Source of the DNA: Phocaeicola plebeius
GTDB lineage: Bacteria > Bacteroidota > Bacteroidia > Bacteroidales > Bacteroidaceae
DNA length: 31,201 nt
Reading direction: 5' to 3'
NCBI GenBank assembly: GCA_004558305.1
Contig: SFDG01000020.1
Location: forward strand, 1 to 31,201
Under the pieces are notes generated by a model. That model was given only the letters and a program-made list of their open reading frames with translations, had not been told where the DNA came from and did no database searches. Position numbers and translations under genes: made by a program. Positions 7,740-15,543 of the stretch are shown here, in pieces. Numbering within the stretch: the stretch's first letter is position 1; every line of letters starts with the position of its first letter.

Positions 7740-9389
7740 TCACCCCAGTAGCTTAAAGTTCAGGTTGTCCGACTCCGGCATCCACGCGAACGGCCCGATG
7801 CGCATACCCGTCAGGATCTGTACGGTATTCACATACAGTTTTCCGGAAGAGAAGTACGCGATCGCGTTTTCCGTGGAAACGGAGTCTTCATCGCCTGTGA
7901 AAAAGTAAAGGATATCGTTCTCCAGCTTGAGTTTGATCTGTGATGTGCTCTTGCCGATCACGATGCCCGATGCGATCATGCGTATGAATCCCCGGATCAC
8001 CTCAAATTGCTGAGAAACATCCCCGTTGAGGGTAGAGATGTCCGATGTCGTTTCGGTGAAGTTCGCTTCGATGGTCCCGGCCATAACGGACAGGGTCGTT
8101 TCAATCGAGCTCTGCAACGCATTGAAATCGGAGGTTGTCACATAGTCCTCCAGCGCGGAAAGCAGGATCTGCTGTGCCGACTGCAGGATGCTGGTGTTGT
8201 TTGTAATCTCATGCTGCACGATCTCGGTCGCTTCACTGTTTGTCACATAATCCGCCTCAATGCTCTCGATCCGGCCGACCGCGTCTGCGATCTTGCCCGT
8301 ATTCTCCGTAACGAGCGAGATGCGGCTGTCGCCCAGCGTGATACGCATGTTCGCCGGGTCCTGCAGCGGAATCGTCATCTTCGTCAGCACGAACTCCGCC
8401 TGCGGACAGATATCTCCGCAGGTCACGATTACCCGATCAAGGAATTGGAAGCACTCGACATCCGCATCCAGCGAGTGTAGGTCCACGGCAGTGAGCGAGA
8501 TCGTCTCCTTCAGCCGTGCCCCGGAAGAAGCCAGCCACGCCAACCCTTTCTGGAGCAGGTTCGTTGGCGTTTTGATCGTGTCCCACGTGGTGAGCGACAT
8601 CGGCGCGTAGATGGTTCCGTAAATCGCAGCGTTTGCAGAATCGATAAGATGCGGATCGCCGTCGTTGACGTCTGCTACTGTGAGCCGAGCGTCCGATTCA
8701 TACGCTGGATCGATTGACGACATCCGTGCGCCCAGCGGGACACAGGCTGTGTAGGTTTCATCCGCATCCTTCGTGACAGCGATGTCAATCAGGTTTTCCC
8801 CGAACCGGATCGTCTGCGTCGAAGTATCCGGCGGGTCTGCCAGCCAATTCAGAACCGGCTTTTCCAGATAGTTGTACGTGACGTAAAGGTATCCGCCATA
8901 CCGTTTGACGAGCCGTTCCTTGAGCACCTGCCATGTGGAGTCGTAAAGGACGGAATGCGACTCGATCTCCGAGTCTGCTGTCACCGTGCAGTTTCCAATC
9001 AGGAACTGCTGGTTTGCAGAAACGGATGCGTTGTGCCGGTTGATCAGAAACGCAAAGAATTCAGCAGGCGTCCCCGTAAAGGTGTACGGGTCGCATACGC
9101 TGTCGATGAGATAGGCAAGGCACCCTTCTGCGGTGTACTTCGTCTGTCCAGACAGGTTCCGTTCGTCCTTAATGACCCGGCCTCTGAAGATCACCCGCCC
9201 GTCACGGTACACCTTGATCCAGCTGACCAGCTTCCGTATCCGAGACGCTGCCGGGTGAGTGTCCGGGACTGAAAACGTTAAAAGACCCGGTTCGTTGACG
9301 GAGAGGTCAAGAATCGGGTCGATTACAAGATATCTGGGGAACTTCGGATCATACAGGATGTCCGAATCCGAATACATGGTATAGATCAT
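7740..9389 (-). CDS. Tail endopeptidase / tail spike-type minor structural protein (Tal-like)
   Basis: 549 aa. The N-terminal ~350 residues match the phage minor structural protein, N-terminal region (Prophage_tail/Gp18-like): YSDSDILYDPKFPRYLVIDPILDLSVNEPGLLTFSVP, VYRDGRVIFRGRV, AEGCLAYLIDSV, then a baseplate-hub-like section with CFQFLDRVIVTC. Residues about 360-470 are heptad-like (IVQHEITNNTSILQSAQQILLSALE) and probably form a trimeric coiled stalk, ending in a small beta domain (GKSTSQIKLKLENDILYFFTG). In siphoviruses this protein sits under the Dit ring and carries the fibre. The start overlaps the Dit stop by 4 bases (ATGA). Confidence 0.85.
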   Translation of the reverse strand: MIYTMYSDSDILYDPKFPRYLVIDPILDLSVNEPGLLTFSVPDTHPAASRIRKLVSWIKVYRDGRVIFRGRVIKDERNLSGQTKYTAEGCLAYLIDSVCDPYTFTGTPAEFFAFLINRHNASVSANQQFLIGNCTVTADSEIESHSVLYDSTWQVLKERLVKRYGGYLYVTYNYLEKPVLNWLADPPDTSTQTIRFGENLIDIAVTKDADETYTACVPLGARMSSIDPAYESDARLTVADVNDGDPHLIDSANAAIYGTIYAPMSLTTWDTIKTPTNLLQKGLAWLASSGARLKETISLTAVDLHSLDADVECFQFLDRVIVTCGDICPQAEFVLTKMTIPLQDPANMRITLGDSRISLVTENTGKIADAVGRIESIEADYVTNSEATEIVQHEITNNTSILQSAQQILLSALEDYVTTSDFNALQSSIETTLSVMAGTIEANFTETTSDISTLNGDVSQQFEVIRGFIRMIASGIVIGKSTSQIKLKLENDILYFFTGDEDSVSTENAIAYFSSGKLYVNTVQILTGMRIGPFAWMPESDNLNFKLLG

Positions 9390-10024
9390 AGCCGTCCTTT
9401 CCGGAATGTGAAGATGGTCGTTCCTGTGGATTCGACCGCCACAGACCTTGTTTCATCACCGGGCAGGTACATTTGGCTGTTCAAGTGTCCACCCGGGGAC
9501 ATCTGCAGTCGCACCGTGTTCCCGGAAGCTGTGAATGTCAACGTAGCCTGCTCCGTATTGCTCACGAACGGGACGACCGGCATCCTTGCGTTTCTCAGGA
9601 TCGCGGTCCCATTTCCGGTCACGGTAACAGTCGTTTCCTGCTTATCCATTTTGAACGGCTCTGCCGTGATTGTGACGGCAATCTCGCAGTACCCGTCGCG
9701 CTTTGAGATGGAAGTTACATCCACACGGCCCGTATAGTAATAATTCGGGTCTTTGCTGAATACGATCTGCATCCGTTTGCCGTGGACCGTGTTCACGAAA
9801 GCGGAGACCCGCGCGTCGTATTCGCCGGTCGCATACAAGGTCAGAAGGATGATGCGGTCGTTGAACCGGATCGCATCAAAAGCCTCTGTCAGGTCCAACG
9901 ACCCGTCTCGCCCGGGAACGGGTACGAAGTTTGTCTGTGCTGTGGGCATGGGGATCTCATATGGGGCTACGATAAGCCCGTAATCCGTATGCGTGTTCTT
10001 GTTTCCAAACAGGATATAGCTCAT
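9386..10024 (-). CDS. Distal tail protein (Dit)
   Basis: 212 aa. The N-terminal domain is typical of the Siphovirus tail component (Sipho_tail) family: YGLIVAPYEIPMPTAQTNFVPVPGRDGSLDLTEAF, then VHGKRMQIVFSKDPNYYYTGRVDVTSI. The C-terminal part (about 120-212) is a beta-rich galectin-like region ending in a short basic tail. Dit forms the hexameric ring joining tail tube and tip. Its place between tape measure and Tal-like protein is the canonical order. Both ends overlap neighbours by 4 bases (ATGA), so translation is likely coupled along tape measure-Dit-Tal. Confidence 0.9.
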   Translation of the reverse strand: MSYILFGNKNTHTDYGLIVAPYEIPMPTAQTNFVPVPGRDGSLDLTEAFDAIRFNDRIILLTLYATGEYDARVSAFVNTVHGKRMQIVFSKDPNYYYTGRVDVTSISKRDGYCEIAVTITAEPFKMDKQETTVTVTGNGTAILRNARMPVVPFVSNTEQATLTFTASGNTVRLQMSPGGHLNSQMYLPGDETRSVAVESTGTTIFTFRKGRL

Positions 10025-12615
10025 GCGTACCTCACTTTCAGCTTCTGCATCTGCCCGAGTGCATTGTCCATTTCAGGGGCCAGCCACCCGATCACAGCGC
10101 CGGTATCCGTCACGATCTGCCTTACGCCCAGCTGAGGCAGGTATGCTTTCATAAGGTCGAACATGGCCGAGACCGTAGCGGCCACGGACAGGTTCGCAGA
10201 GGGCAGTACCGCAGACGCATCGAAGTTCGCTGCAGCACGCACCGGTTCCAGATCAAAGTCGGTTGGGATCGCGTTCTGCATCTCCTTCTCCACATCCTCC
10301 ATGGCGTCGACAAAGCCCTCGCCAAGGCCGAGCCCCATGTTTTCACCGATCCCGGCAAACACCGTGGACGGGGAGTGGATACCCAAGAGACCTTTGATGT
10401 TCTTGAGCAGGCCGTTTGCCCAACCTTTGACCTTGTTCCACAGCCAGTTTGCCGTGTTGCTGATACCGTTCCACAGGCCTTTGAGCAAGCTGGCACCGGC
10501 GTCGGCCATCTTGCTGGTCAGGCCAACGATCGCATCCACGATGCCGGTCACGATCTTCGGCACCGCTTTTACAATCTCCACAATGATCGTGGGCAGGTTC
10601 TCGATCAGGGCTACAAAGAGATCGACGCCCGCCTGAATGATCTTGTCGATGTTCCCGATGAACGCATCTACGATACCGGAAACGATCTCCGGGATGGCTT
10701 TCACTATGGTGGTAATAATCTCCGGCAGTGCCTGAATGAGTGCTACCAGGAGCTTGATGCCCGCCTGAATAATCTGCGGGATCGCATTGATGACCGCCTT
10801 GATGATGCCGTCAATGATCTTCGGGATCGCCTCGACAATTTTTGTAATTATCTGCGGCAGCGCGTTCACCAGCGAGGTCAGCAGTTTGATTCCAGCGTCG
10901 ATGATCTCCGGAATGGAGTCGAGGAGGAAATCGACGATCGCCAAAATAATCTCCGGCAGTGCGTCGATCAGTACAGGCAGCGCATCAAGGAGGCCTTGCA
11001 CCAGCCCCTCGATCAGCTGTAAAGCCGCATCGAGGATCATGGGCAGGTTCTCGATCAGTCCCTGTACAATGGTCACAATCGCCTGCACCGCCGCCGGGAT
11101 CAGCGTGGGCAGCGCATTCGCGATCCCCTGAACCAGAGCCGCGATCATCTGAACTGCCGCGTCAATGATCAGCGGCAGGTTTTCAATGATTGCGTTCACG
11201 ATCGTCATGATCGCCTGTACTGCTGCGGGGATCAGGCTCGGGAGCAGCTTCACAATGGTGGTTAGCACCTCGGAGAAGAGGCTCGTCACTGTTTGCAGCA
11301 GCACGGGGAGCAACTCTCCGACCGCTTCGATCAGCGCACCGGCTACAGAGGGCAGTGCGGCTACGATGTTCTGGATCACGGGGGTGATGTTTTTGACCAC
11401 GCTCTTGAAGGCGTCGATCACATCCTTGCAAAGCTTGCCCATGTCCGCATCCGCACGGCCAAAGCCGGTGATCAGGTTCTTGATCGCGCCCTGCATGGAG
11501 TTGACGGACCCCGAGATCGTATGCTCGGCTTCCTTTGCGGTGGTGCCGGTGATGTCCATGCTCGTCTGGATCACATGAATGGCCTCGACCACATCCGCGT
11601 AAGAGTTGATGTTGTACTCAATTCCTGAGATAGCCTGCGCATCCTTGAGCAAGCGTTCCATCTCAGTCTTCGTGCCGCCGTAACCCAGTTTCAGGTTGTC
11701 CAGCATGGTGTAGTTCTGCTTGGCAAACCCCTGATAGGCCGACTGGATCGCAGACATGTCGGAACCCATCTTATTGGCGTTGTCCGACATATCCGTAATG
11801 GCCATGTCCGCATACTCAACCGCCTTTTCCGTGTCCCCGCCAAGGGACGAGATCAGGCTTGCCGAGAAGGACGTGACCGTCTCCATGTACTCGTTGGCAG
11901 AAAGGCCCGCCGTCTTGTACGCGCCTTCGGCATACTCCTGCAGTTTTCCGGAGGAGTCCTTGAACAGGGTGTCGATACCGCCGACCAACTGTTCGTAATC
12001 CGCAAAAGCGGAGATGACCTCCTTGCCCAGCTTCACGGCGGCAGCGCCTGCGGCAACGAGCACTGCGCCCATAGCGGCACCGACCGTTTTGAGAACGTTG
12101 CCAAGGCTCTCGAACTTGCTCTCGGAATCCTTGGCGGCGTCCCCGGCTTCGTCGATCTCGTCGCCCATGTCGTCTGCACTGTCGGTGACGTTGTCCATCT
12201 CCCGGTCCATACCGTCCAGCGCATCCTCGGCCCGACCGTATCCGGCGTTGGCTTCATCCAAGGCCGCATTGTTATCGGCAAGCTCACGCTCCATGTCGTT
12301 CAGCGCCGCTTCCGCATTGTTCAGCTGGATCTGCCACGCCTGCGTCCGGCGGTCGTTCTCGCCAAAGGACTCTGCTGCATTCTGCAACGCGGCGCGTAGG
12401 ACCTCGATCTTCTGCTTCTGCGCTTCGATCTCCTTGTTCAGGACCGTGTTCCGGGAGGTGAGCGCGTCGACCGATTTGTCGTTCTTATCAAACTGGGACG
12501 CGACCAGCTTCATCTCGGACCCGAGGACCTTGAAGGAGGAGTTGATGTCCGCCAGCGCTTTCTTGAACTCTTTTTCGCCTTCCAGACCGATCTTCAATCC
12601 GAAATTGTCTGCCAT
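10021..12615 (-). CDS. Tape measure protein
   Basis: 864 aa. The N-terminus (ADNFGLKIGLEGEKEFKKALADINSSFKVLGSEMKL) is the usual start of clostridial tape measure proteins. Residues about 35-160 are long charged coiled coil (KNDKSVDALTSRNTVLNKEIEAQKQKIEVL). A TP901-type core follows (about 180-400; SAFADYEQLVGGIDTLF, NEYMETVTSFSASLISSLGG, MQGAIKNLITGFG). Residues about 415-700 are hydrophobic repeats, and the end has GNGISNTANWLWNKVKGW-like and GIHSPSTVFAGIGENMGLGLGEGF motifs common to the family. It sets tail length and fills the tail tube. It lies 18 bases after the end of the frameshifted tail chaperone, with GGAGGCGG as RBS. Confidence 0.95.
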   Translation of the reverse strand: MADNFGLKIGLEGEKEFKKALADINSSFKVLGSEMKLVASQFDKNDKSVDALTSRNTVLNKEIEAQKQKIEVLRAALQNAAESFGENDRRTQAWQIQLNNAEAALNDMERELADNNAALDEANAGYGRAEDALDGMDREMDNVTDSADDMGDEIDEAGDAAKDSESKFESLGNVLKTVGAAMGAVLVAAGAAAVKLGKEVISAFADYEQLVGGIDTLFKDSSGKLQEYAEGAYKTAGLSANEYMETVTSFSASLISSLGGDTEKAVEYADMAITDMSDNANKMGSDMSAIQSAYQGFAKQNYTMLDNLKLGYGGTKTEMERLLKDAQAISGIEYNINSYADVVEAIHVIQTSMDITGTTAKEAEHTISGSVNSMQGAIKNLITGFGRADADMGKLCKDVIDAFKSVVKNITPVIQNIVAALPSVAGALIEAVGELLPVLLQTVTSLFSEVLTTIVKLLPSLIPAAVQAIMTIVNAIIENLPLIIDAAVQMIAALVQGIANALPTLIPAAVQAIVTIVQGLIENLPMILDAALQLIEGLVQGLLDALPVLIDALPEIILAIVDFLLDSIPEIIDAGIKLLTSLVNALPQIITKIVEAIPKIIDGIIKAVINAIPQIIQAGIKLLVALIQALPEIITTIVKAIPEIVSGIVDAFIGNIDKIIQAGVDLFVALIENLPTIIVEIVKAVPKIVTGIVDAIVGLTSKMADAGASLLKGLWNGISNTANWLWNKVKGWANGLLKNIKGLLGIHSPSTVFAGIGENMGLGLGEGFVDAMEDVEKEMQNAIPTDFDLEPVRAAANFDASAVLPSANLSVAATVSAMFDLMKAYLPQLGVRQIVTDTGAVIGWLAPEMDNALGQMQKLKVRYA
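10515..11370 (-). repeat. Degenerate hydrophobic repeats inside the tape measure gene
   Basis: The protein repeats a unit of about 36-38 residues built on the pattern LP-x-(I/L)I-x-A-(A/G)-x-x-(L/M)(I/L)-x-x-L-(V/I)-x-x-(I/L)-x-x-(A)-(L/I)P. Examples are IPAAVQAIMTIVNAIIENLP, IPAAVQAIVTIVQGLIENLP and the later AGIKLLTSLVNALPQIITKI and AGIKLLVALIQALPEIITTI. The DNA shows matching, diverged repeats. Such repeats are typical of tape measure proteins whose length tracks tail length. Confidence 0.8.
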
Positions 12616-12633
12616 ATGGACCGCCTCCTTTCC

Positions 12634-13205
12634 TTAGATCCCGTCCGGGATAATGTCGTCAATGAAATGCTCCCGCTTGGGCTCTGCCAGCCCGTTGTAC
12701 TGCTTGTGGCATTCGAACAGGTCCAGCAATAGACCAAAAGGCATCGTCCAGACCTCATCCTGCGTCAGGTGAAGCTGGGCGATGCCGAAATAAAGCAGCC
12801 GGGTAAACAACTCTTCGTCGCTTACCCGACCTGTGCGTTTTTTGGGTTTGTCTCGCTTTCGATGTTCCGCTTTGTACCGCGGTACAGCGCTTCTGTGATG
12901 GCCGTCTTATATTCGCCAAGGTCGGAAGGCACCGTCAGAAGCTCAACCTCGTCCGTGGTGAGGACATGCTTCGGTTTGTCGGCGTGCTTCAGGTTGTAGA
13001 TCAGGATGCTCTGATTGGCCAGAAGCGTGATGAGCCACACGATCTCGCTGATCGCCATCTCAAAGTTTTCACCCTTTAAGAGCTTATCCCCGAGGTTCTC
13101 AAGGCCGCCGTATCTGCCAGCGATCTCCCTGGTTGCCTTTGTGGTCAGAATGAGCTCGTACTTATCCCCGCCAATGTTAATGAACGCACTGCGATCGTTA
13201 TCCAT
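12634..13205 (-). CDS. Tail assembly chaperone, long form made by -1 frameshift (gpGT-like)
   Basis: The upstream frame (start 13205) can shift back one base at 12843-12837 and continue to TAA at 12636-12634. The product is about 190 aa: 123 residues of the short form plus 67 residues from the -1 frame. The extension reads RTGRVSDEELFTRLLYF, then IAQLHLTQDEVWTMPFGLLL and CHKQYNGLAEPKREHFIDDI before PDGI, which looks like a genuine phage protein and has no good start codon or RBS of its own. In lambda and many siphoviruses the short and long chaperones together keep the tape measure soluble while the tube assembles. The location directly between tail tube and tape measure fits. The shift efficiency cannot be read from sequence. 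Confidence 0.85.
12800..12843 (-). promoter_or_regulatory. Programmed -1 ribosomal frameshift signal
   Basis: Minus strand: the heptamer A AAA AAC (12843-12837) lies exactly in the X XXY YYZ register of the short-form frame (codons P121 K122 N123). After an 8-nt spacer a hairpin starts at 12828: CGGGTAAGCGAC, loop GAAGA, GTTGTTTACCCG, ending at 12800. All 12 pairs form, two of them G-U. The 0-frame stop codon lies within the stem. Heptamer, spacing and stimulator all match classic -1 frameshift sites. Confidence 0.88.
12822..13205 (-). CDS. Tail assembly chaperone, short form (gpG-like)
   Basis: 127 aa from ATG at 13205, starting 12 bases after the tail-tube stop with GGAGG upstream. The sequence (INIGGDKYELILTTKATREI, YGGLENLGDKLLKGENFEMA, LITLLANQSILIYN) resembles the small tail chaperones of clostridial siphoviruses (DUF6096-like by memory, not checked). 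The last codons CCA AAA AAC GCA CAG GTC GGG TAA contain the slippery heptamer. This is the major product; a fraction of ribosomes should make the 190-aa long form. Confidence 0.85.
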   Translation of the reverse strand: MDNDRSAFINIGGDKYELILTTKATREIAGRYGGLENLGDKLLKGENFEMAISEIVWLITLLANQSILIYNLKHADKPKHVLTTDEVELLTVPSDLGEYKTAITEALYRGTKRNIESETNPKNAQVG

Positions 13206-13217
13206 ATGGAGCCTCCT

Positions 13218-13817
13218 TTAGATATTGCTACCGCTTACGGGGTTTTCCGGCTCATATACTGAGTCATACCAGGTGTTAACGATGATTTGAGAAGTGCCTT
13301 CAGTACCTTCTGTTACCTCTGCTTTCCAGGGATGGTTGTTGTTATAATCCACTTTGTTCCGGCGCATGATCGTACCCTCGATGGTAGGCGTCTGGAAACT
13401 GATCGAGTCGCCTTTCGTCTGCAGGTTGGTGGCCGGGATACCGAATTTCACGCGGTACAGCCAGTAGTATCGGTACTTGCCATTCGATTTCCTTGCCCGG
13501 AATGCCACAGCTACTGGATTGCCGCCATCGTCCGATCCGGAAATTACGACACCATTCTTGTCGATGGTCGCGCCGGAAAGGGCACTTGCGATCTCTGCTC
13601 CGATGTCATCAATGCCGAGGGAGAGCGTGCCAGACTTGAATTCCTTCACGACCTCCGCTGCGCCGTCATCCGCGTAGAGGATCGCTTCGTTCAGTTCAAC
13701 GGAAAGCTCTGCCGAGATCGCCTTTGCAAGCACCGCAGGCTCTCCATAGGTTTCCTCACCGTTCGCGTCTTCCGTGATCGGTGCGTAGTAGAGTTTATCA
13801 AGGCCGATTGTTGCCAT
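13218..13817 (-). CDS. Major tail protein (tail tube)
   Basis: 199 aa. Start ATG at 13817, just after the tail-terminator-type gene, whose stop is at 13818 (the genes abut). The sequence (ATIGLDKLYYAPITEDANGEETYG, PAVLAKAISAELSVELNEAILYADDGAAE, KSGTLSLGIDDIG, RYYWLYRVKFGIPATNLQTKGDSISFQTPTIEGTI) matches the phi13-family major tail protein pattern common in Firmicutes siphoviruses. It forms stacked hexameric rings around the tape measure. It comes before the tail chaperones in the operon, as in most siphoviruses. Confidence 0.92.
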   Translation of the reverse strand: MATIGLDKLYYAPITEDANGEETYGEPAVLAKAISAELSVELNEAILYADDGAAEVVKEFKSGTLSLGIDDIGAEIASALSGATIDKNGVVISGSDDGGNPVAVAFRARKSNGKYRYYWLYRVKFGIPATNLQTKGDSISFQTPTIEGTIMRRNKVDYNNNHPWKAEVTEGTEGTSQIIVNTWYDSVYEPENPVSGSNI

Positions 13818-14168
13818 TTATCGTTCCTCCGTTTCATATTCGTAGTATTGGGCCACATCCACGGTATAGTGGTGGTAGCCGGATTCAGGCTCAAAGCCTA
13901 AGTACTGCCGGTCGGTAATGGTGTATCCGTTCTGGACCAGCAGCCGGACCAGCCGGTTCTTCACAGCCGTATAACTGCCTTTAGAGTAAAGGGAAAGCCG
14001 TGCTTCCTGAATATCCACGACCGGCTCGTTATCCGCATACAGGTCAAAGCTGTCCGACAGCGGCACGATCACCAGGTACTGGTCCGGAGCCATGTTGGAA
14101 AACACGCCGGTTTCCATAGGGACATCCAGCACGGGAAGCAGAACGGTCAAGTCTTCCAGTATGCTCAT
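13818..14168 (-). CDS. Tail completion / tail terminator-like protein
   Basis: 116 aa. Features such as GVFSNMAPDQYLVIVPLSDSFDLYADN, then VVDIQEARLSLYSKGSYTAVKNRLVRLL and the late YQYLGFEPESGYHHYTVDVAQYYE-like region (seen as RQYLGFEPESGYHHYTVDV) fit the minor tail/tail-terminator proteins that lie between the HK97 gp10-like gene and the tail tube. Its role would be to cap the tail tube and dock it to the connector. The start overlaps the upstream gene by 4 bases. The exact family is assigned mainly by position. Confidence 0.75.
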   Translation of the reverse strand: MSILEDLTVLLPVLDVPMETGVFSNMAPDQYLVIVPLSDSFDLYADNEPVVDIQEARLSLYSKGSYTAVKNRLVRLLVQNGYTITDRQYLGFEPESGYHHYTVDVAQYYEYETEER

Positions 14169-14596
14169 AGCTTCTGTACCTCCTCCTCGAACTTCTGCCG
14201 CATCGCTTCAATGCATGCGGCCTTGGACGCTGTTTTCGCCGGTTTCAGAAACGGCTTTGCAGGCTGACCGTGTCGTCCGTACTCGAGGATGTTTGCGATC
14301 TTCGCATTGCTCTTGCCGCCGGAGCGCGGTTCTGCAAAGCCGACCTTGATGTTATGGTTTCCACTTCGGTCGAGCTTCACCGTAGATACGCCAAGCGAAG
14401 AGAGCAGTTGCCCCGTTGACCGGGAGGGGAGTTTCGTTCCGCTGCCGATCACCCCGGAAAGCCGGGAACGGACGTTCGTTTCAACAACCTCGGCACCGGC
14501 TTCCAGAACGCTTTCTGCGATCCGGTCCTCTTCGGAGCCGAGGCGCTGGATGCTTTTCAGGAAGTTCTCCGGCATCTGGATATCCGCTTTAGCCAC
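14165..14596 (-). CDS. HK97 gp10-like head-tail joining protein
   Basis: 143 aa. The N-terminal helix (MPENFLKSIQRLGSEEDRIAESVLEAGAEVVETNVRSRL), the middle TGQLLSSLGVSTVKLDRSGNHNIKVGFAEPR and the KIANILEYGRHGQPAKPFLKPA segment are the standard layout of the HK97 gp10/phage tail-component family. The NILEYG-HG-PAKPFL signature is especially typical. It participates in connecting head and tail. It overlaps the head-closure gene by 8 bases and the next gene by 4, in a densely packed operon. Confidence 0.9.
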   Translation of the reverse strand: MAKADIQMPENFLKSIQRLGSEEDRIAESVLEAGAEVVETNVRSRLSGVIGSGTKLPSRSTGQLLSSLGVSTVKLDRSGNHNIKVGFAEPRSGGKSNAKIANILEYGRHGQPAKPFLKPAKTASKAACIEAMRQKFEEEVQKL

Positions 14597-14924
14597 GGGA
14601 ACTCACCACCTTTTTTGCCAGCACTTCGATGTACATGCCTCTGCCGCCAACGTTCTCCACCGAGATGATGTCGAACCTTTCACCGTCACACACGATGTAC
14701 TGACCCGTGGTTACGGTCACATCGGGGATCGTCCGGAACCGGAACAGATCCGTCGCTTCGGAGAATGTGGCAAGGTTGGCCCAGCGCTCCGAACCGTGCC
14801 TGCCTTCCCGGTACATAGAAACGGAAGCGAGGGTCACATCCTGCTTGGACGCGAAACCCTCGCTGTTCTTGTTTATGATTTCTTCTACGATGCTTCCCTG
14901 CCGGTTCATTCTGCCAAAGCTCAT
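14589..14924 (-). CDS. Head closure / head-tail adaptor protein
   Basis: 111 aa from the ATG at 14924 (MSFGRMNRQGSIVEE), preferred over the longer frame because GGAAGGTG lies just upstream and because the previous gene stops two bases before. The beta-rich sequence, with VTLASVSMYREGRHGSERWANLATFSEATDLFRFRTIPD and YIVCDGERFDIISVENVGGRGMYIEVLAKK, has the SPP1 gp16-like head-closure pattern (VT-GxYIVCDGERFDI ... IEVLA). It closes the connector after packaging. Confidence 0.82.
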   Translation of the reverse strand: MSFGRMNRQGSIVEEIINKNSEGFASKQDVTLASVSMYREGRHGSERWANLATFSEATDLFRFRTIPDVTVTTGQYIVCDGERFDIISVENVGGRGMYIEVLAKKVVSSRG

Positions 14925-14926
14925 GC

Positions 14927-15238
14927 TCACACCTTCCAGTCCCGGTCCAGCCGCAAAAGCAGATTGACCGTATTCCATACCTGCCGCGCCGCCTCCGGGC
15001 GATCCGCAAAGAAACCGCCCGTTGACCCGTCGCGGGATTCGTAGAAATGCGAGGAGAGCATGATCACCGCCTGTTCGGTGGTCGGCGGCATATCGTGGGT
15101 GGAGTAGTAGCCCGCTTCGATGTGCTGGTAACTTTCCGCATAGGATACGGCGGCAGAGATGTACATCAGAAGCAGTTCATCGTCTACCGAATGACCAAGG
15201 ATCAGATTCGCTTTTACTTTTTCAAGCAGCGTGTTCAT
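14927..15238 (-). CDS. Head-tail connector protein (gp6/gp15-like)
   Basis: 103 aa from the ATG at 15238, with AAAGGAGG eight bases upstream; a GTG at 15247 would overlap that RBS. The helical sequence (LLEKVKANLILGHSVDDELLLMYISAAVSYAESYQH, TEQAVIMLSSHFYESRDGSTG, VWNTVNLLLRLDRDW) is the standard phage gp6-like connector, with the D-D/E-LL--YI-AA---AE pattern. It binds the portal ring from outside. It follows the small protein at 15257-15532 with a short spacer. Confidence 0.88.
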   Translation of the reverse strand: MNTLLEKVKANLILGHSVDDELLLMYISAAVSYAESYQHIEAGYYSTHDMPPTTEQAVIMLSSHFYESRDGSTGGFFADRPEAARQVWNTVNLLLRLDRDWKV

Positions 15239-15256
15239 TTCTGCCACCTCCTTTCA

Positions 15257-15532
15257 TCACTCCTCTGTGGTTTCCCCCTCATCCATAAAGCCAGATGCTA
15301 CCAATCTCATGAGCAGCTCATTGAAGTCATCTTTGAGAGCTGCTACAGTCGTTGCTGCGCTTTGGTCCTGATGGCCCATCTGCCGATAAGGAAGAGGAAG
15401 TCCCTCAACAAAGGCATCTTTCTCAAAGATCAGTGTCCCTCCGATATGCGTTACTTCACCGCCCTGTTCGGTGTAGTTCAGAGTGTTGTGTCCGGTCGGC
15501 TCCGGTTCACGAGGTGCCCATTCAACTGTCAT
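15257..15532 (-). CDS. Small protein between capsid and connector, head-fibre-like
   Basis: 91 aa, starting 11 bases after the capsid stop with GGAGG upstream. The first half has repeated beta-type turns (GGEVTHIGGTLIFEKDAFVEGLPLP) that resemble the short repeat in phage head-fibre proteins; the second half is helical (ATTVAALKDDFNELLMRLVASGFMDEG). Proteins of this size and place are often annotated as head fibre or decoration proteins in clostridial prophages. I recognise only the general pattern, so treat the function as a guess. Confidence 0.55.
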   Translation of the reverse strand: MTVEWAPREPEPTGHNTLNYTEQGGEVTHIGGTLIFEKDAFVEGLPLPYRQMGHQDQSAATTVAALKDDFNELLMRLVASGFMDEGETTEE

Positions 15533-15543
15533 ACCGTACCTCC

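Noticed and set aside
10515..11370. Repeats resembling a CRISPR or tandem array
   Set aside because: They are in-frame, diverged hydrophobic repeats of the tape measure protein with no uniform spacers.
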